This document shows positions 51,800 to 60,088 of a DNA stretch of 64,000 nucleotides, one piece after another; positions within the stretch are counted from its first letter, which is position 1; each line of letters begins with the position of its first letter. The DNA lies in the NCBI GenBank assembly GCA_910587185.1, contig CAJULY010000001.1, forward strand, positions 1 through 64,000. The letters run 5' to 3'. The notes beneath the pieces were generated by a model. The model was not told where the DNA came from. It saw nothing but the letters and a program-made list of their open reading frames with translations, and did no database searches. The position numbers and the translations under genes are program-made. This stretch comes from an uncultured Muribaculaceae bacterium. GTDB lineage: Bacteria > Bacteroidota > Bacteroidia > Bacteroidales > Muribaculaceae.

Positions 51800-52258
51800 T
51801 CAAAGGGCTTCTTTAACTCTATCGCATAGTTTACTAAAACGAGCAATCTGCTCTGGCGTCATATCCTTTTTGACTCTCTTGAGCTTTTCATAAGTCAAGA
51901 TCATAGGATCAACAACTTCAGTAAACGCGCTACCGTTACCTGGTATGAACTGGCCCTCATCATAAATCTCATCTCTTACTTTTTTCGTCTGAGTGTCAAA
52001 CAGTGAAAGCAAACTGTCTGTTGCATGAAGAGCTTCCGACTTTGCCAAACTGTCAGCTCTGGCTATACTGTCCATTTTCTCAACACTGTCACAATGAGCT
52101 TTCATTGCAGCCTCAACCTTCGCCACACTGTCTGCAAGTCTTGCGGAATCATCAATTATTGGCGCATGACTCTTACCATTACCATCACATGATGTGATAT
52201 AGGAAAAGCATCCCATACTTACCACAACCATATATAACACTCTTTTCATAAAATCCAA
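51800..52258 (-). CDS. lipoprotein, hypothetical
   Basis: A hydrophobic start and lipobox-like SYITSCDGNG place a lipidated Cys near residue 24. The rest is helical with repeated Asp-Ser patterns (DSVAKVEAAMKAHCDSVEKMDS near 42-63). No known domain. It lies downstream of the EF-G paralogue behind a terminator, so it is probably separately expressed. Confidence 0.6.
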   Translation of the reverse strand: MDFMKRVLYMVVVSMGCFSYITSCDGNGKSHAPIIDDSARLADSVAKVEAAMKAHCDSVEKMDSIARADSLAKSEALHATDSLLSLFDTQTKKVRDEIYDEGQFIPGNGSAFTEVVDPMILTYEKLKRVKKDMTPEQIARFSKLCDRVKEAL

Positions 52259-52285
52259 TTCACTTATAATTATAAAACAAGTTAC

Positions 52286-52317
52286 AGGGGCGCTCCCGGA
52301 TGAACGACAGCGCCCCT
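52286..52317 (-). terminator. terminator of the EF-G paralogue
   Basis: AGGGGCGCT (52286-52294) pairs with AGCGCCCCT (52309-52317). It stands 27 bp after the EF-G paralogue stop and before the lipoprotein gene start. On the minus strand it is followed by a T-rich stretch. Confidence 0.7.
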
Positions 52318-52343
52318 GATTATTTCAATTGAATGCTTCGATT

Positions 52344-54500
52344 TTATTCTTCTACGTTCTTTTCGGCATATTCCTTCAGAAGCTTGTCCTGAACATCGCC
52401 CGGAACGAGCTCATAGGACGCGAACTTCATTGAGAACGAGGCGCGACCTCCAGTGAATGAACTGAGAGCAGTAGAGTATGATTCCATCTCTTTAAGAGGT
52501 ACCTTAGCCTGGATCTTCTGGAAACCGGCTTCGCTTGAGGATCCCATGATCAAACCGCGGCGTCCGGGAAGGTCGCTCATGATGTCGCCCATCACTTCAT
52601 CGGGAGCTACGACCTCAACGTCATAGACAGGCTCGAGCACCTTGGGATTTGCGTTGCGGAACGCTTCGGAGAAGGCATTGCGGGCAGCAAGACGGAATGA
52701 AATTTCATTCGAGTCAACCGGGTGCATCTTTCCGTCATATATGCAGACACGCACGTCGCGGGCATAAGAACCAGTGAGAGGACCTTGTTCCATGCGATCC
52801 ATGAGTCCTTTGACAATTGCAGGAATGAAACGGGCATCTATCGCTCCGCCGACAATACAGTTGCAGACAACAAGCTTGCCGCCCCATGCGAGAGGTATCT
52901 CCTGGGTGTCGCGGACGTTCATCTTGAATTCCTGGTTACCGAACCGGTATGTATCGGGAGCAGGCATTCCTTCAGTGTAAGGTTCAACAATCAGATGAAC
53001 CTCGCCGAACTGACCTGCACCACCCGACTGTTTCTTATGGCGGTAATCTGCACGGGCAGATTTAGTGATTGTCTCACGATAAGGAATCTTGGGTTCCTCG
53101 AATATGATCGGGAGCTTGTCATTGTTTTCGACGCGCCATTTGAGAGTGCGGAGATGGAATTCACCCTGTCCTGAAAGAATGGTCTGTTTGAGCTCCTTGG
53201 ACTGTTCAACTTCCCATGTCGGGTCTTCCTCATGCATGCGGGTCAGGATAGCTGACAGTTTCTCCGCATCGCTTTCGGTAACCGGACGGATCGCACGCTG
53301 ATATTTGGGAGCCGGATATTTGATGAAGTCGAAGCGATAGTCACAGCCTTTAGCATCGAGAGTGTTTCCGGTGCGGGCATCTTTCAGTTTGACAGTGGCG
53401 CCTATATCACCTGCATAAAGTTTATCTACCGGAGTCTTGATCTGACCGCACACACAATATATCTGAGCAAGACGTTCTTTAGTGTCGCGGTTCACGTTGT
53501 CAAGGTCAACACCCGGAGTAAGCGTTCCTGACATCACCTTGAAGTAGCTCACCTCACCTATATGGGGCTCAACGGTGGTCTTGAACATGAACAGGGAGAG
53601 AGGCCCGTTGCTGTCAGGTTTCACCTCGCGGCCTTCTACATCCTCGGGAGCGGGCATGTCTTCTACGAAAGGAACCACATTGCCGAGGAATTCCATCATG
53701 CGGCGTACACCCATATCCTTGGCCGCGCTGACACAGAACACAGGATAGATCGAACGGTCAACAAGACCTTTGCGGATACCCTCGCGCATCTCGTCTTCCG
53801 AAAGATGACCCTGTTCGAAATATTTGTCCATAAGAGTCTCGTCGTTCTCGGCGGCTGCCTCTACGAGAATCTGATGGAGTTCCTGAGCTTTCTCCATCTC
53901 TTCAGCGGGAATGTCCTCGATCACGGGCACACCTCCATCGGGTCCCCATGAGTATTTCTTCATCAGAAGGACATCGATCATTGAATTGAAAGACGGTCCG
54001 GTTGCAAGAGGATACTGAACAAGAACAACCTTGTTGCCGTATATTTCCTTCATCTGCTCGACAACGTTGTCAAAATCGGATTTTTCTCCGTCAAGCTGAT
54101 TCAAGGCAAAGATGACAGGCTTCTTCACTTTGCCGACGGTGCGGAAAATGTTCTGAGTACCTACCTCCACTCCATACTGAGAATTGATCACGATCACAGC
54201 GGTGTCGGTTACGTTAAGGGCCGTTATGGCGCTTCCGACAAAGTCATCCGCTCCGGGACAATCGATGACATTAAGTTTCTTGTTGAGGAACTCCGCATAG
54301 AAAACTGTCGAGAAAACTGAATAGCCGTATTCTTTTTCTACAGGAAAATAGTCGCTGACAGTATTTTTTGCTTCAACAGTTCCGCGACGTTTTATAACTC
54401 CACACTCGTAAAGCATAGCTTCCGCGAGTGTGGTCTTACCCGAGCCTTTACTACCGAGCAAGGCTATGTTCTTGATTTCATTGGTTTGATAAACTTTCAT
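52344..54500 (-). CDS. elongation factor G paralogue lacking the catalytic histidine
   Basis: The start is MKVYQTNEIKNIALLG. A -7 box (TAGTTTTG, 54616-54609) excludes the longest frame. The 718-aa protein has all EF-G domains. The P-loop is GSKGSGKTT instead of AHVDHGKTT, and the switch II motif reads DCPGADDF where EF-G has DTPGHVDF, so the GTPase histidine is Ala. Bacteroides thetaiotaomicron has a similar EF-G2 reported to support translation without GTP hydrolysis in starvation and gut colonisation. By those features this gene is most likely its orthologue. Confidence 0.85.
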   Translation of the reverse strand: MKVYQTNEIKNIALLGSKGSGKTTLAEAMLYECGVIKRRGTVEAKNTVSDYFPVEKEYGYSVFSTVFYAEFLNKKLNVIDCPGADDFVGSAITALNVTDTAVIVINSQYGVEVGTQNIFRTVGKVKKPVIFALNQLDGEKSDFDNVVEQMKEIYGNKVVLVQYPLATGPSFNSMIDVLLMKKYSWGPDGGVPVIEDIPAEEMEKAQELHQILVEAAAENDETLMDKYFEQGHLSEDEMREGIRKGLVDRSIYPVFCVSAAKDMGVRRMMEFLGNVVPFVEDMPAPEDVEGREVKPDSNGPLSLFMFKTTVEPHIGEVSYFKVMSGTLTPGVDLDNVNRDTKERLAQIYCVCGQIKTPVDKLYAGDIGATVKLKDARTGNTLDAKGCDYRFDFIKYPAPKYQRAIRPVTESDAEKLSAILTRMHEEDPTWEVEQSKELKQTILSGQGEFHLRTLKWRVENNDKLPIIFEEPKIPYRETITKSARADYRHKKQSGGAGQFGEVHLIVEPYTEGMPAPDTYRFGNQEFKMNVRDTQEIPLAWGGKLVVCNCIVGGAIDARFIPAIVKGLMDRMEQGPLTGSYARDVRVCIYDGKMHPVDSNEISFRLAARNAFSEAFRNANPKVLEPVYDVEVVAPDEVMGDIMSDLPGRRGLIMGSSSEAGFQKIQAKVPLKEMESYSTALSSFTGGRASFSMKFASYELVPGDVQDKLLKEYAEKNVEE

Positions 54501-54676
54501 GCTATCAGATGTTTTAATAAGTTTATAATTCATTGGATTCCATAAAAGCATACGTGCTTTGCTGAAATCGACCGCAAAATAATAATAATTTTTCATTTTT
54601 AAGTCATGCAAAACTATGTTCTACAACATAAACCCCAAAATCATGCCCAACTTAGCCGGTGTTTATTTGTTTCTAC

Positions 54677-54707
54677 TTGACAATTGTGAATTTTGGCATT
54701 ATTTTTG
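54677..54707 (+). promoter_or_regulatory. consensus promoter of lon
   Basis: TTG (54677-54679) is followed after 20 bp by TATTTTTG (54700-54707), 32 bp before the lon ATG. The spacing is canonical. Confidence 0.65.
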
Positions 54708-54739
54708 CTACGCCAAGAATTCAACCAGACATCAGACTA

Positions 54740-57145
54740 ATGAAAGAACAATCGATAGTTTCGGTCGGCCACATTGAATTGCCCGAAACAACTGACAAGG
54801 AATGGATTTTCGACGACGAGCAACTGCCCGTCCTTCCCACCCGGGATTTCGTGATGTTTCCCAACGTCACTTTTCCCATAATGCTCGGGCGCGAAAGTTC
54901 GCTTTCAACAGCCAGAAAGGCGGAAAAAGACCAGACAGTAATAGGTATCTTCTGTCAGCGCAATCCCGAGATCGAGAATCCGGCATTTCCTGCCGACATA
55001 TACCCCTACGGTGTGATTGGAAAAGTTCTTAAGATATTCGAGCTTCCCGACGGCAACCATACCGCCATACTCCGTTCCGGAGCAAGAGTGATCGCTACAG
55101 GTGCAGGCTCCCGCGAAGGCACCGTCACCGTTGAGATGATTCCTGAATCGCATGAAGGAATCGACCTCAAAGAACTTGAAGCCGCCTCCGACATTGTCCG
55201 TTCCTCCGCTCTCGAACTTTTCCGCAAAGCCGACGGCGCTCCACAGGAACTGTCGGTCAACTTGGAGAACATCCGAGAACCGGAACTCACCATAAACATG
55301 GTTGCGACACACACTCCGTTTCCGCCCAAAACGAAAATCGCCATGCTCTCCGCTCCCAATCTTCTCGAGCGTGCATCGCTTTTAATCAGCAACCTCAAGG
55401 AGCAGCAGGAGTTCATGGATATACGTGAGCGCATAACCGAGCGGACACGCATGAATCTTTCCGAATCACAGCGTCAGAATTTCCTGCAGCAGCAGATGGA
55501 AACTATCCGCCAGGAATTATACGGTAACGACGATGACGATACCGTCAGGTTTCAGGAACGCGCCGATTCGACGGAAATGCCCGAGGAAGTCAGGAAGACA
55601 TTCAATCGCGAGCTGACGAAACTCAGCAGATTCAATCCACAGTCGCCTGACTACGCGGTGCAATATTCCTATCTTGACCTGTTGCTCTCTCTGCCGTGGA
55701 ACAAAATAGCGCCTACGGAAACCGATTTCGCGAAAGCTGCAAAGACTCTCGATTCCGAACATTTCGGGCTGACCAAGGTCAAGGAACGCATTATCGAACA
55801 GATAGCCGTCATGATAAACAGACCTGAGGGAAACAACCCTATTATATGCCTCGTTGGACCTCCGGGTGTCGGCAAGACTTCTCTCGGTAAATCAATAGCG
55901 GCGGCGCTGGGTCGTCCTTACCAGCGAGTTTCGCTTGGAGGACTCCATGACGAATCGGAAATACGCGGTCACCGGCGCACTTATATCGGAGCGATGCCGG
56001 GACGAATAATAGATGCATTGCGACGTGCGGAATATGCCAATCCCGTCTTGCTCCTCGATGAGATAGACAAGATTGCCGATGATGCGCGCACCAATCCTGA
56101 AGCGGCTTTGCTCGAAGTACTCGACCCTGAACAGAACTGTCATTTTCACGACAACTATGTAGATGTGGATTTCGATCTGTCAAAAGTGCTTTTCATCGCC
56201 ACCGCCAACACCCTTTCAACCATCTCGCGCCCTCTTCTTGACAGAATGGAAATCATAGATCTGTCAGGGTATCTGATGGAAGAAAAAATAGAGATAGCGC
56301 AACGCCACCTGATCCCGCGGCTGCTACAATCCCACGGTTTCACTCCCAAGGGGCTTAAGTTCAGCAATGACGCTATCCAAGCCATAATAGAGAACTACAC
56401 ATCAGAGAGCGGAGTCAGACAGCTTGAGAAAAACATAGCCAAAATAATCCGCCGCATTCTCGTGAAGAAAATGTCGAAAGAGAAGTTCCGAAAAACCGTG
56501 ACGCCTGAGGGAGTAAAGGATTATCTCGGTGTAGAAATCTATTCGCGTGACCGCTACGAAGGCAACGATTATGCCGGAGTTGTCACCGGTCTTGCCTGGA
56601 CTTCGGTAGGCGGAGAAATTCTCTCTGTCGAATCCTCGCTGTCAAAAAGCAAGACACCGCGGCTCACCCTGACGGGCAATCTCGGTGATGTCATGAAGGA
56701 ATCCGCTCAGATAGCACTCGAATATGCCCGGGCCCACGCTTCAAAATTTGACATAGATCCACGCATTTTCGAGCAATACAGCCTTCACATCCATGTCCCC
56801 GAAGGGGCCATCCCCAAAGACGGACCTTCCGCAGGTATCACTATGGTGAGCTCGATCATATCGGCCATGACGCGCCGCCGCGTGGCACCCCGTCTTGCAA
56901 TGACCGGCGAAATCACCCTCCGAGGAAAAGTTCTTCCCGTAGGAGGAATTAAAGAAAAAATCCTCGCTGCAAAACGCGCAGGCATCGATACGATAATTCT
57001 TTCATCGCAAAACAGGAAGAACATTCTTGACATCGAACCGGAATATATTGATGGTGTCAGCTTCATATATGTCGATGACATAACCGAAGTCATTGACCAC
57101 GCCCTGCTGAAAGAAAAAGTTGATGATGGAGTTCCTTTGGAATAA
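54740..57145 (+). CDS. lon: ATP-dependent Lon protease
   Basis: The start is MKEQSIVSVG, after the promoter. The 801-aa protein has the N-terminal substrate-binding domain (PVLPTRDFVMFPNVTFPI near 28-45), AAA+ module (GPPGVGKTSLGKSIA near 372; VLLLDEIDKI near 440) and C-terminal protease with the catalytic Ser in PKDGPSAGITM near 693 and Lys in KILAAKRAGI near 738. It degrades misfolded and regulatory proteins. No heat-shock operator is visible at its promoter. Confidence 0.96.
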   Translation: MKEQSIVSVGHIELPETTDKEWIFDDEQLPVLPTRDFVMFPNVTFPIMLGRESSLSTARKAEKDQTVIGIFCQRNPEIENPAFPADIYPYGVIGKVLKIFELPDGNHTAILRSGARVIATGAGSREGTVTVEMIPESHEGIDLKELEAASDIVRSSALELFRKADGAPQELSVNLENIREPELTINMVATHTPFPPKTKIAMLSAPNLLERASLLISNLKEQQEFMDIRERITERTRMNLSESQRQNFLQQQMETIRQELYGNDDDDTVRFQERADSTEMPEEVRKTFNRELTKLSRFNPQSPDYAVQYSYLDLLLSLPWNKIAPTETDFAKAAKTLDSEHFGLTKVKERIIEQIAVMINRPEGNNPIICLVGPPGVGKTSLGKSIAAALGRPYQRVSLGGLHDESEIRGHRRTYIGAMPGRIIDALRRAEYANPVLLLDEIDKIADDARTNPEAALLEVLDPEQNCHFHDNYVDVDFDLSKVLFIATANTLSTISRPLLDRMEIIDLSGYLMEEKIEIAQRHLIPRLLQSHGFTPKGLKFSNDAIQAIIENYTSESGVRQLEKNIAKIIRRILVKKMSKEKFRKTVTPEGVKDYLGVEIYSRDRYEGNDYAGVVTGLAWTSVGGEILSVESSLSKSKTPRLTLTGNLGDVMKESAQIALEYARAHASKFDIDPRIFEQYSLHIHVPEGAIPKDGPSAGITMVSSIISAMTRRRVAPRLAMTGEITLRGKVLPVGGIKEKILAAKRAGIDTIILSSQNRKNILDIEPEYIDGVSFIYVDDITEVIDHALLKEKVDDGVPLE

Positions 57146-57175
57146 CGGCAGAAAAAATTACGGAAAAATTTCCAT

Positions 57176-57207
57176 AATGGTGCAAATTTGTTTAAATTTG
57201 CACCATT
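57176..57207 (+). promoter_or_regulatory. 14-4-14 perfect palindrome over the -7 box of the decarboxylase gene
   Basis: AATGGTGCAAATTT (57176-57189) is repeated exactly in reverse complement at 57194-57207. The -7 box TAAATTTG occupies 57193-57200, inside the right arm. A symmetric protein bound here would block the promoter. It could also act as a hairpin terminator of lon, but no T run follows. Confidence 0.6.
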
Positions 57208-57257
57208 GTTATATAAACCGTTCCTAATAGAAGGAAACAGATATTAACACCCTATAT

Positions 57258-59159
57258 ATGCTTATGGAAAATCGGAAACTAAAAATCAGAGACTTGACAA
57301 TGCGTGACGGTCAGCAATCGCTATTCGCGACCCGCATGAGCCAGTCAACAATCGACCGCCTTCTGCCTCTCTACGAGAACGCAGGATTCTACATTATGGA
57401 GGTGTGGGGAGGTGCTATCCCCGATTCAGTGATGCGTTACCTCGACGAATCGCCCTGGAATCGTCTCCGCAAAGCGAGCGAAGCCATGAAAGGCAAATCT
57501 CTTTTGTCGGCTTTGTCGCGCGGGCGCAATCTTTTCGGTTATGTTCCCTACCCCAACAGTGTTTTGGAAGGCTTTTACAAGGAAGCAATCAAAAACGGGC
57601 TGAACGTGATGCGTATCTTTGACGCGCTCAATGACATAGACAACATCAAGGATTCAATAAAGATGATCAATGCCCTCGGTGGAATAGCCGACGGCGCGGT
57701 CTGCTACACTGTTGACCCCAAAGAGGAGGAAGCACCCAAAGCCACAGGTTTCGGAGCTAAACTCAAGGGACTTTTCGGAGGAAACAAGACGACAGAAAGC
57801 GAGAAGATTTTCACCGACGAATATTTCGTTGAGAAAGCAAAGGAAATGGAAGCTCTCGGAGCCAAAATCATCACTCTGAAAGATATGGCCGGCCTTGTGA
57901 GTCCTCTGCGTGCAGCCTCGATCATCTCCAAACTGAAAGCAAATGTCAGTGTCCCGGTTGATTTCCACACACATTGCACTCCGGGCTACGGACTTGCATC
58001 TTCAGTCATGGCTATGATTCACGGCGTAGATATCCTTGACACCAACATCTGGTGGTTCGGTGAAGGATCAGCTGCACCCGCGATAGAACTGATTTACATC
58101 TTCGCCGACCGTCTTGGAATAGAAGTCGATGTCAACATGGAGGCTGTCGGTGCCATACGCGACGAGCTTCTGAATGCCCGAAAAGAACTGAAGCAATTTG
58201 ACCTCGCTGCAAATCTTCCCAACGCCTTCGATCCGCTCAACGACACTCTTCCGGCAAACATCTCGGCACTCTTCGACAAAGCGATCGAATGTGGCAAAGC
58301 CGGCGACGAAGAAGGAATGCTCGAGGCTTGTCATGCCATAGAGGAATATTTCCGCTTCCCCAAACCCAACGAACTGGTGAAGAATGCCGAAGTACCCGGC
58401 GGTATGTACTCCAACATGGTTGCCCAGCTTAAGACCCTCGGAGCATCCGACCTTCTCGACGATGCAATGCGTCTCATTCCTAAAGTAAGACGCGATGCCG
58501 GTCTGGTTCCTCTGGTAACTCCAACCAGCCAGATTGTCGGCAGTCAGGCTGTAAGTCTCGCAATGGACCGCAAGAAAGGTAACCCCGATTACTCCAACGC
58601 CTCCAACCAGTTCATATCTCTTGTCAAAGGAGAATACGGTCATACCCCTGTTGCAATTGACCCAGCCTTCCGCGAGAAAATAACCGGTGATGCGACAGAA
58701 CATCCCTACGATGTCAGCAAATATCGTCAGCCCGAAAATCCTGTGCTCGACGATCTTGGCGGCGTTAACCTTGCATCCAACGATGAGGAATATCTCCTCC
58801 TGCAACTTCTTCCGTCAGTGGCAAACGGATTCCTGCGCCGCCGTCGCACTGAGGAATTCGAGGCCCGTCAGTCGGCTGAGGCAAAAGAATCAGCGGCTAA
58901 AGCTGAGGCAGAAGCAGCCAAAGAGCCGGAAGAACCTATTACAGGCGAAGTCATCAGCGCGCCTATGGGTGGCCGCATCATCGAAGTCAACGTAAAAGCA
59001 GGTGACGAGGTTAAAAAAGGCCAGATCATCATGGTATATGAAGCCATGAAAATGGAAAACGACGTGGAAGCGCCGAAAGCAGGCAAAATAAAACGCGTGT
59101 TTGTCAAGACAGACGATATTGTCGGCACCGATGCTCCGCTCGTAGAATTCGCAGACTGA
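57258..59159 (+). CDS. biotin-dependent oxaloacetate decarboxylase/pyruvate carboxylase subunit
   Basis: The 633-aa protein has a carboxyltransferase domain of the HMGL/PYC type (RDLTMRDGQQSLFATRM near 11-27; VDFHTHCTPGYGLASS near 235). Next come the conserved carboxylase region, an Ala/Glu-rich linker (about 535-560), and a biotinyl domain with the lysine in YEAMKMEND near 595. It carries CO2 between biotin and a 2-oxoacid. No membrane beta subunit or biotin carboxylase lies adjacent, so whether it decarboxylates oxaloacetate or serves pyruvate carboxylation is open. Confidence 0.9.
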   Translation: MLMENRKLKIRDLTMRDGQQSLFATRMSQSTIDRLLPLYENAGFYIMEVWGGAIPDSVMRYLDESPWNRLRKASEAMKGKSLLSALSRGRNLFGYVPYPNSVLEGFYKEAIKNGLNVMRIFDALNDIDNIKDSIKMINALGGIADGAVCYTVDPKEEEAPKATGFGAKLKGLFGGNKTTESEKIFTDEYFVEKAKEMEALGAKIITLKDMAGLVSPLRAASIISKLKANVSVPVDFHTHCTPGYGLASSVMAMIHGVDILDTNIWWFGEGSAAPAIELIYIFADRLGIEVDVNMEAVGAIRDELLNARKELKQFDLAANLPNAFDPLNDTLPANISALFDKAIECGKAGDEEGMLEACHAIEEYFRFPKPNELVKNAEVPGGMYSNMVAQLKTLGASDLLDDAMRLIPKVRRDAGLVPLVTPTSQIVGSQAVSLAMDRKKGNPDYSNASNQFISLVKGEYGHTPVAIDPAFREKITGDATEHPYDVSKYRQPENPVLDDLGGVNLASNDEEYLLLQLLPSVANGFLRRRRTEEFEARQSAEAKESAAKAEAEAAKEPEEPITGEVISAPMGGRIIEVNVKAGDEVKKGQIIMVYEAMKMENDVEAPKAGKIKRVFVKTDDIVGTDAPLVEFAD

Positions 59160-59181
59160 CAACGAGTAATAAATTAACAAC

Positions 59182-59236
59182 TAAAGCCGGATCGCATTAT
59201 TTTCCTAAATGGGAAATTTCATGCGGGCCGGCTTTA
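59182..59236 (+). terminator. terminator of the decarboxylase gene
   Basis: TAAAGCCGG (59182-59190) pairs with CCGGCTTTA (59228-59236), and the inner ATCGCAT partly pairs with ATGCGGG. It is 22 bp after the stop codon. Confidence 0.65.
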
Positions 59237-59341
59237 AAGGTAATTGCCGTATCATGCGAACCGCAGAGGCAGGAAAAGAAATAATTCACAGGCAAAATGA
59301 ATTTTTCATGCTGAATATTTGGCGATTATGCCAATAATTCT

Positions 59342-59349
59342 TAACTTTG
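59342..59349 (+). promoter_or_regulatory. -7 box of rpmE2
   Basis: TAACTTTG is a perfect consensus. It leaves a 75-nt leader before rpmE2, longer than most here, which could leave room for autoregulation; I see no clear structure. Confidence 0.55.
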
Positions 59350-59426
59350 CAAGCCATTACAGATTATCGCCCTACCAGCGTAATTTTTAACAAAAAGAAT
59401 AACAGTAGATTAACCGTATCTCAAAA

Positions 59427-59681
59427 ATGAAAAAAGATATTCATCCCTCCAACTATCGCGAAGTTGTGTTCAAAGATATGTCAAACGACGAAATCTTTAT
59501 CACCCGTTCGACCATCGCCGCAAAAGAAACAATTGAAGTTGACGGCGTGACATATCCTTTGGTAAAACTTGAAATCACGAGCTCGTCTCACCCTTTCTTC
59601 ACCGGCAAGCAGAAACTCGTTGACACCGCCGGCCGCGTTGACAAGTTCATGAACCGCTACGGTAATCGTAAGAAAAAATAA
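59427..59681 (+). CDS. rpmE2: 50S ribosomal protein L31 type B
   Basis: The 84-aa protein starts MKKDIHPSNYREVVFKDMS and has the L31 signature SSHPFFTGKQ near residues 53-62. There is no cysteine, so it is the zinc-free type B form. It binds near the central protuberance, bridging the subunits. Confidence 0.95.
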   Translation: MKKDIHPSNYREVVFKDMSNDEIFITRSTIAAKETIEVDGVTYPLVKLEITSSSHPFFTGKQKLVDTAGRVDKFMNRYGNRKKK

Positions 59682-59699
59682 AGCTAACCCATCCATAAG

Positions 59700-59734
59700 A
59701 AAGCTCGGAAAGGCATTTGCTTTTTCGAGCTTTT
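59700..59734 (+). terminator. terminator of rpmE2
   Basis: AAAGCTCG (59700-59707) pairs with CGAGCTTT (59726-59733), with further pairing GAAAGGC/GCTTTTTC inside and a T run at the end. It follows rpmE2 by 18 bp. Confidence 0.75.
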
Positions 59735-59741
59735 CATTTAT

Positions 59742-59972
59742 CCCCCCCCTATCTCCTCCCAGATAATTTCCGAAACCGTCAAACAATGATGCGTGTTTCA
59801 GTCCCCAGCTGTCCATCATCCTGATTATAGAAATCAGTGATCCTCCCCTTTCAGTCAGCGAATATTCAACTCTCAGGGGGATTTCCGCAAACACTTTCTT
59901 CGTGAACAGCCCCATGCGCTCCATTTCATTCAACTGTTGCTGGAGCACACGGATAGAAATCGCAAACCAGTT
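59742..59972 (-). pseudogene. HxlR-family regulator remnant
   Basis: The minus strand encodes VLQQQLNEMERMGLFTK, then EIPLRVEYSLTERGGSL and MMDSWGLKH, the second half of an HxlR-type winged helix. The N-terminal half, with the conserved Cys and first helices, is missing, and the frame runs on through the rpmE2 terminator into antisense. It is a decayed gene fragment. Confidence 0.65.
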
Positions 59973-60088
59973 TAGCGGTTTTTACCAGACTCTGCGAAAA
60001 TAATTTCAAGCTTATCGTTTACGGAGCGGGGCTGCGCCTATTAAGGACACAGCCTCGCTTAGAAATGCCTTATAACGTGATACCGGTA

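Noticed and set aside
59481..59741. Minus-strand frame continuing from the HxlR remnant through rpmE2
   Set aside because: It is antisense to rpmE2 and crosses its terminator; only the part upstream of 59742 resembles HxlR proteins.
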